From positions 1 through 9,792 of the forward strand of contig CAMLQS010000186.1 in assembly GCA_946482165.1 (NCBI GenBank): a DNA stretch of 9,792 bases, in the 5' to 3' direction. Positions 7,479-9,792 of the stretch are shown in pieces. The stretch comes from an uncultured Verrucomicrobiota bacterium. Its GTDB lineage: Bacteria > Verrucomicrobiota > Verrucomicrobiae > Opitutales > Opitutaceae. Under the pieces are notes generated by a model. That model ran no database searches and was not told the DNA's origin. It saw nothing but the letters and a program-made list of their open reading frames with translations. Position numbers and translations under genes: made by a program. The stretch's first letter is position 1. Every line of letters begins with the position of its first letter.

Positions 7479-9792
7479 TCAGGTCAAGATACGGCGAAGA
7501 TTCTCCAGGTCGAGAACGGCGGCGAGGTTTTCCTCCTGGACTACGGCGGCGGCGAGGGAGGCCTTCTCGCGTTGAAGGGCGCGGATTTTTTGCTCCACGG
7601 TGTCCTTGGCGATGAGGCGGTAGGCGATAACGGTATTGGCCTGGCCGATACGGTGGGTGCGGTCGATGGCCTGGGCCTCGACGGCGGGGTTCCACCACGG
7701 GTCGAAGAGGACGACGTAGCTTGCGGCGGTGAGATTGAGCCCGGCGCCGGCGGCCTTGAGCGAGAGCAGAAAAACGGGCGGGCCTTCGGCGGACTGGAAG
7801 CGCTCCACGAGCTCCTGGCGGTTTTCGGTTTGTCCGGTGAGAAGCAGGTGGGCGATCTCGCGGGCGCGCAGCTCCTCCGCGATCAGGTCGAGCATGCGGG
7901 TGAACTGGGAAAACACGAGGACGCGGTGGCCCTCCGCGACAAGGGGTTCGAGGGTGTCGAGCAGGGCCTCGAGTTTGGCGCCGGGGGCGGATTCGGGCGG
8001 CGCGGCGACGGCGGCGTTTTTGCGCGGGCGTCCGCCTTTTTTCGGCGCGGGAGTTTCCTCGGCGAGGAGGAGGCGGGGATCGCAGCAGATCTGGCGCAGG
8101 CGGAGGAGGGATTGAAGGATGTTGAAGCGCTGGGCGTCGAATTGGCGGGCGCTTTTCACGGCGAGGAGCATCTGGCGGGCGCGTTTCAGCTCGGCGTCGT
8201 AGAGGGCGCGTTGCGGGCCCTCGAGCTCGCACTCGATTTCCTCCTCGATGCGGGCCGGGAGGTCCTTGGCGACCTGGGACTTGGTGCGGCGCAGGAGAAA
8301 GGGGCGGACGCGGGCGGCGAGGCGGGAGCGGGCGCCGGCGGGATCGGTCTTTTCGTTGTAGAGGCGCTGGAAGGATGCCTGGGTGCCGAGGAGGCCGGGC
8401 TGGGCGAAGGCGAGCAGGCTCCAGAGATCGAGGAGCCGGTTTTCGACCGGGGTGCCGGAGAGGACGACGCGGTGGGCGGCGCGCAGGGCGCAGGCGGCGC
8501 GCGCGGTGGCGCTGGCCGGGTTTTTGATGTTCTGGCCCTCGTCGAGGACGACGGCGTCCCACGGCTCGGCGGCGAGCGCGTCGGCCCGGAGGCGGAGCTG
8601 GGCGTAGTTGACGACGAGAAGCGAGGGCGCGGCCGCGGCGGAGGAATCGGCGGGCGCGGGATCGTCGAGGGTGGCGGTGCGGAGCGCGGGGGCGAAGCGG
8701 GCGGTTTCGTTGCGCCAGTTGGGGACGACGGACTTGGGGCAGACAACGAGGGCGCGGAAGGCGCGCGCGCCTTCCGCGCCATTTGAAATTTCAGATTTGA
8801 AATTTGAAATCTCCTCCGAAAGGCGGAGCAGCCAGGCGAGGGTTTGGAGGGTTTTTCCGAGGCCCATGTCGTCGGCGAGCACGCCGCCGAGGCCGAGGGC
8901 GGAGAGGTGGGCGAGAAAATGGTATCCTTCGAGCTGATACGGGCGGAGCTCGGCGCGCAGGCCGGCGGGGAGGGGAGGGGGCGGGATGGCGCGGAGCGAT
9001 TCGGCGCGGGCGCGCAGGGAGGCGGCGAGCGCGGCGTCGTCGAGCGGGGCGGCGGCGAGCTGGAGGGCGTGGTAGCGGTGGACGGCGCGGCCGGAGAGGA
9101 GCGCGTCGGGGTCGGCGGCGAGGCCGAGGCGGGCGAGGTTTTCGACGGCGGCGGGATCTTCGGCGAGTTCGATGCGTTGCCAGCCGCGTCCGGGGAGGCG
9201 CACCCAGGAGCCGCGGGCCTTGAGGAGGAGGCGGATCTCCTCGGGCGAGAGGGTGAGGTCCTCGGGCTTGAGCTCGACGGAGACGTCGAACCAGTCGCGG
9301 CCGGAGCCTTCGGCGGGAGCGGCCTCGACGGAGTAGCGGGCGCGGAGAGGGTTTTCGGCGAGGCTGCGGAGTTCGGGGGCGAGCAACACCTCCACGCCGG
9401 GCGGGAGGGAATCGCGCCAGGCCAGAAAATCGTCGGGGAAGGCGCGTCCGGCGGGGCGCGTCCAGGCCTCCTCGGATTCCCACCAGACGACGCGCAGGTC
9501 GGCGAAGCGGGCGCCGACGGCGTTGGCGGCGTCTAGGTTGAAGCGGAGGTGGGGATCCTCGGGGCGGGCGGCGGGCGGGGAGGCGCCGGGCAGCCAGGCC
9601 CAGCCGTCGCGGGCGCGCCATTCCTGGGCGCAGGGCGGCTCGTCGGAGACGGCCTCGAGGCGGAGGAGCAGAACGGGGGCGGGGTCGTGCGCGGATTCGC
9701 GGAGCGCGACGCGGAGGCGGGGGCGGAGGGGGACGTCGCGGAAGCGGGCCTCGCTGGCCGCGAGCTCCGCCGCCGCCTGCCGGCTCTGCGTC
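7479..9792 (-). CDS. SNF2-family helicase, paralogue of the downstream gene; 5' end beyond the window
   Basis: The frame is open to the right window edge, so 770 residues are visible (translated back from 9791). A GTG at 9395 is an internal valine codon rather than the start, because the residues upstream of it (for example PHLRFNLDAANAVGARFADL and WTRPAGRAFPDDFLAWRDSL) align with the neighbour. Compared with that neighbour, roughly 350 N-terminal residues are missing, probably including a SWIM motif. Visible motor motifs, by base position: LRPYQLEGY (8948-8922), Walker A DMGLGKT (8870-8850), ALVVCPKS, Walker B LDEGQ (8546-8532), LSGTPVENR, VLVFSQF, LKAAGAGLNLT, QAIDRTHRIGQ (7673-7641). The final 98 residues match the neighbour at 77 positions by direct count. 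Two things are absent from the neighbour: an in-frame repeat element between motifs I and Ia, and a basic linker PKKGGRPRKN between the two RecA-like lobes. The stop TGA (7481-7479) lies 4 nt before the next gene. Expected role: ATP-driven translocase on double-stranded DNA; specific function unknown. Confidence 0.93.
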   Translation of the reverse strand, partial: TQSRQAAAELAASEARFRDVPLRPRLRVALRESAHDPAPVLLLRLEAVSDEPPCAQEWRARDGWAWLPGASPPAARPEDPHLRFNLDAANAVGARFADLRVVWWESEEAWTRPAGRAFPDDFLAWRDSLPPGVEVLLAPELRSLAENPLRARYSVEAAPAEGSGRDWFDVSVELKPEDLTLSPEEIRLLLKARGSWVRLPGRGWQRIELAEDPAAVENLARLGLAADPDALLSGRAVHRYHALQLAAAPLDDAALAASLRARAESLRAIPPPPLPAGLRAELRPYQLEGYHFLAHLSALGLGGVLADDMGLGKTLQTLAWLLRLSEEISNFKSEISNGAEGARAFRALVVCPKSVVPNWRNETARFAPALRTATLDDPAPADSSAAAAPSLLVVNYAQLRLRADALAAEPWDAVVLDEGQNIKNPASATARAACALRAAHRVVLSGTPVENRLLDLWSLLAFAQPGLLGTQASFQRLYNEKTDPAGARSRLAARVRPFLLRRTKSQVAKDLPARIEEEIECELEGPQRALYDAELKRARQMLLAVKSARQFDAQRFNILQSLLRLRQICCDPRLLLAEETPAPKKGGRPRKNAAVAAPPESAPGAKLEALLDTLEPLVAEGHRVLVFSQFTRMLDLIAEELRAREIAHLLLTGQTENRQELVERFQSAEGPPVFLLSLKAAGAGLNLTAASYVVLFDPWWNPAVEAQAIDRTHRIGQANTVIAYRLIAKDTVEQKIRALQREKASLAAAVVQEENLAAVLDLENLRRILT
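8751..8780. repeat. Perfect 30-bp palindrome inside the upstream helicase gene
   Basis: The half-site ggcgcggaaggcgcg (8751-8765) is followed directly by its exact reverse complement (8766-8780), with no spacer. It lies within the coding sequence and is translated as GAEGARAFRA. It touches the AT-rich repeat array that begins at 8781, and the two may form one element. Confidence 0.9.
8781..8814. repeat. AT-rich heptamer repeat array (ATTTGAA) inserted in frame in the helicase gene
   Basis: Four consecutive 7-bp units are seen on the plus strand: ATTTGAA, ATTTCAG, ATTTGAA, ATTTGAA, then a partial ATCTCC. On the coding strand this reads as repeated TTCAAAT and encodes EISNFKSEISN. Surrounding DNA has almost no runs of A or T, so the base composition is foreign to the gene. 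The equivalent linker in the paralogue is APRPQAAPP, so the element adds about nine net residues between motifs I and Ia. Similar TTCAAAT/ISNFK-type repeats are, as I recall, scattered in genomes of Verrucomicrobiota and Planctomycetota; there is no second copy in this window. Confidence 0.85.

Noticed and set aside
4022..7615. A 1197-codon open frame on the plus strand opposite the SWIM-SNF2 helicase
   Set aside because: Its translation is an unnatural run of Gly, Glu, Ala and Arg with no family motif, and it runs across the junction of two well-supported genes. It is the expected mirror frame of GC-rich coding DNA.
7428..8786. A 452-codon plus-strand frame opposite the upstream helicase
   Set aside because: It is low-complexity Gly/Glu/Ala sequence with no recognisable domain, opposite conserved helicase motifs.
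7479..9395. Treating the GTG at 9395 as the true start of the upstream helicase
   Set aside because: The frame remains open to the window edge and the 132 residues encoded upstream align with the paralogue, so the GTG is internal.

Overview
The window is very GC-rich and fully coding on the minus strand, apart from two short intergenic gaps. The base composition, the glycine-rich GSGYTSAP-type repeats in a glucanase-like protein, and the paired SWIM/SNF2 helicase genes suggest Verrucomicrobiota, perhaps Opitutaceae. This assignment rests on family resemblance recalled from memory and is moderate at best.

Layout, in the direction of transcription (right to left). (1) 9792-7479: an SNF2-family helicase gene whose 5' end lies outside the window. 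(2) 7474-4178: a complete 1098-residue SWIM-SNF2 helicase gene, a close paralogue of the first, starting 4 nt after its stop codon. (3) 4177-3995: a gap of 183 nt with a short AT-richer patch that could hold a promoter. (4) 3994-242: a 1250-residue protein that reads as a GH64/thaumatin-like beta-1,3-glucanase-type fold cut into four pieces by three blocks of a roughly 39-residue glycine-rich repeat, followed by a fibronectin type III domain and a C-terminal beta-rich region. (5) 241-134: a gap of 108 nt with a strong inverted repeat. (6) 133-1: the first 44 codons of another gene running off the left edge.

The two helicase genes almost certainly form one transcription unit and probably act in DNA metabolism as paired ATP-dependent DNA translocases. 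The glucanase-like gene looks functionally separate.

The most notable observations are the interrupted GH64-like fold with an exact 117-bp repeat period, and a composite element inside the upstream helicase gene: a perfect 30-bp GC palindrome abutting an AT-rich array of 7-bp repeats, absent from the neighbouring paralogue and read in frame. I see no defence system, CRISPR array, RNA gene or insertion sequence. No clearly new multi-gene system is visible.
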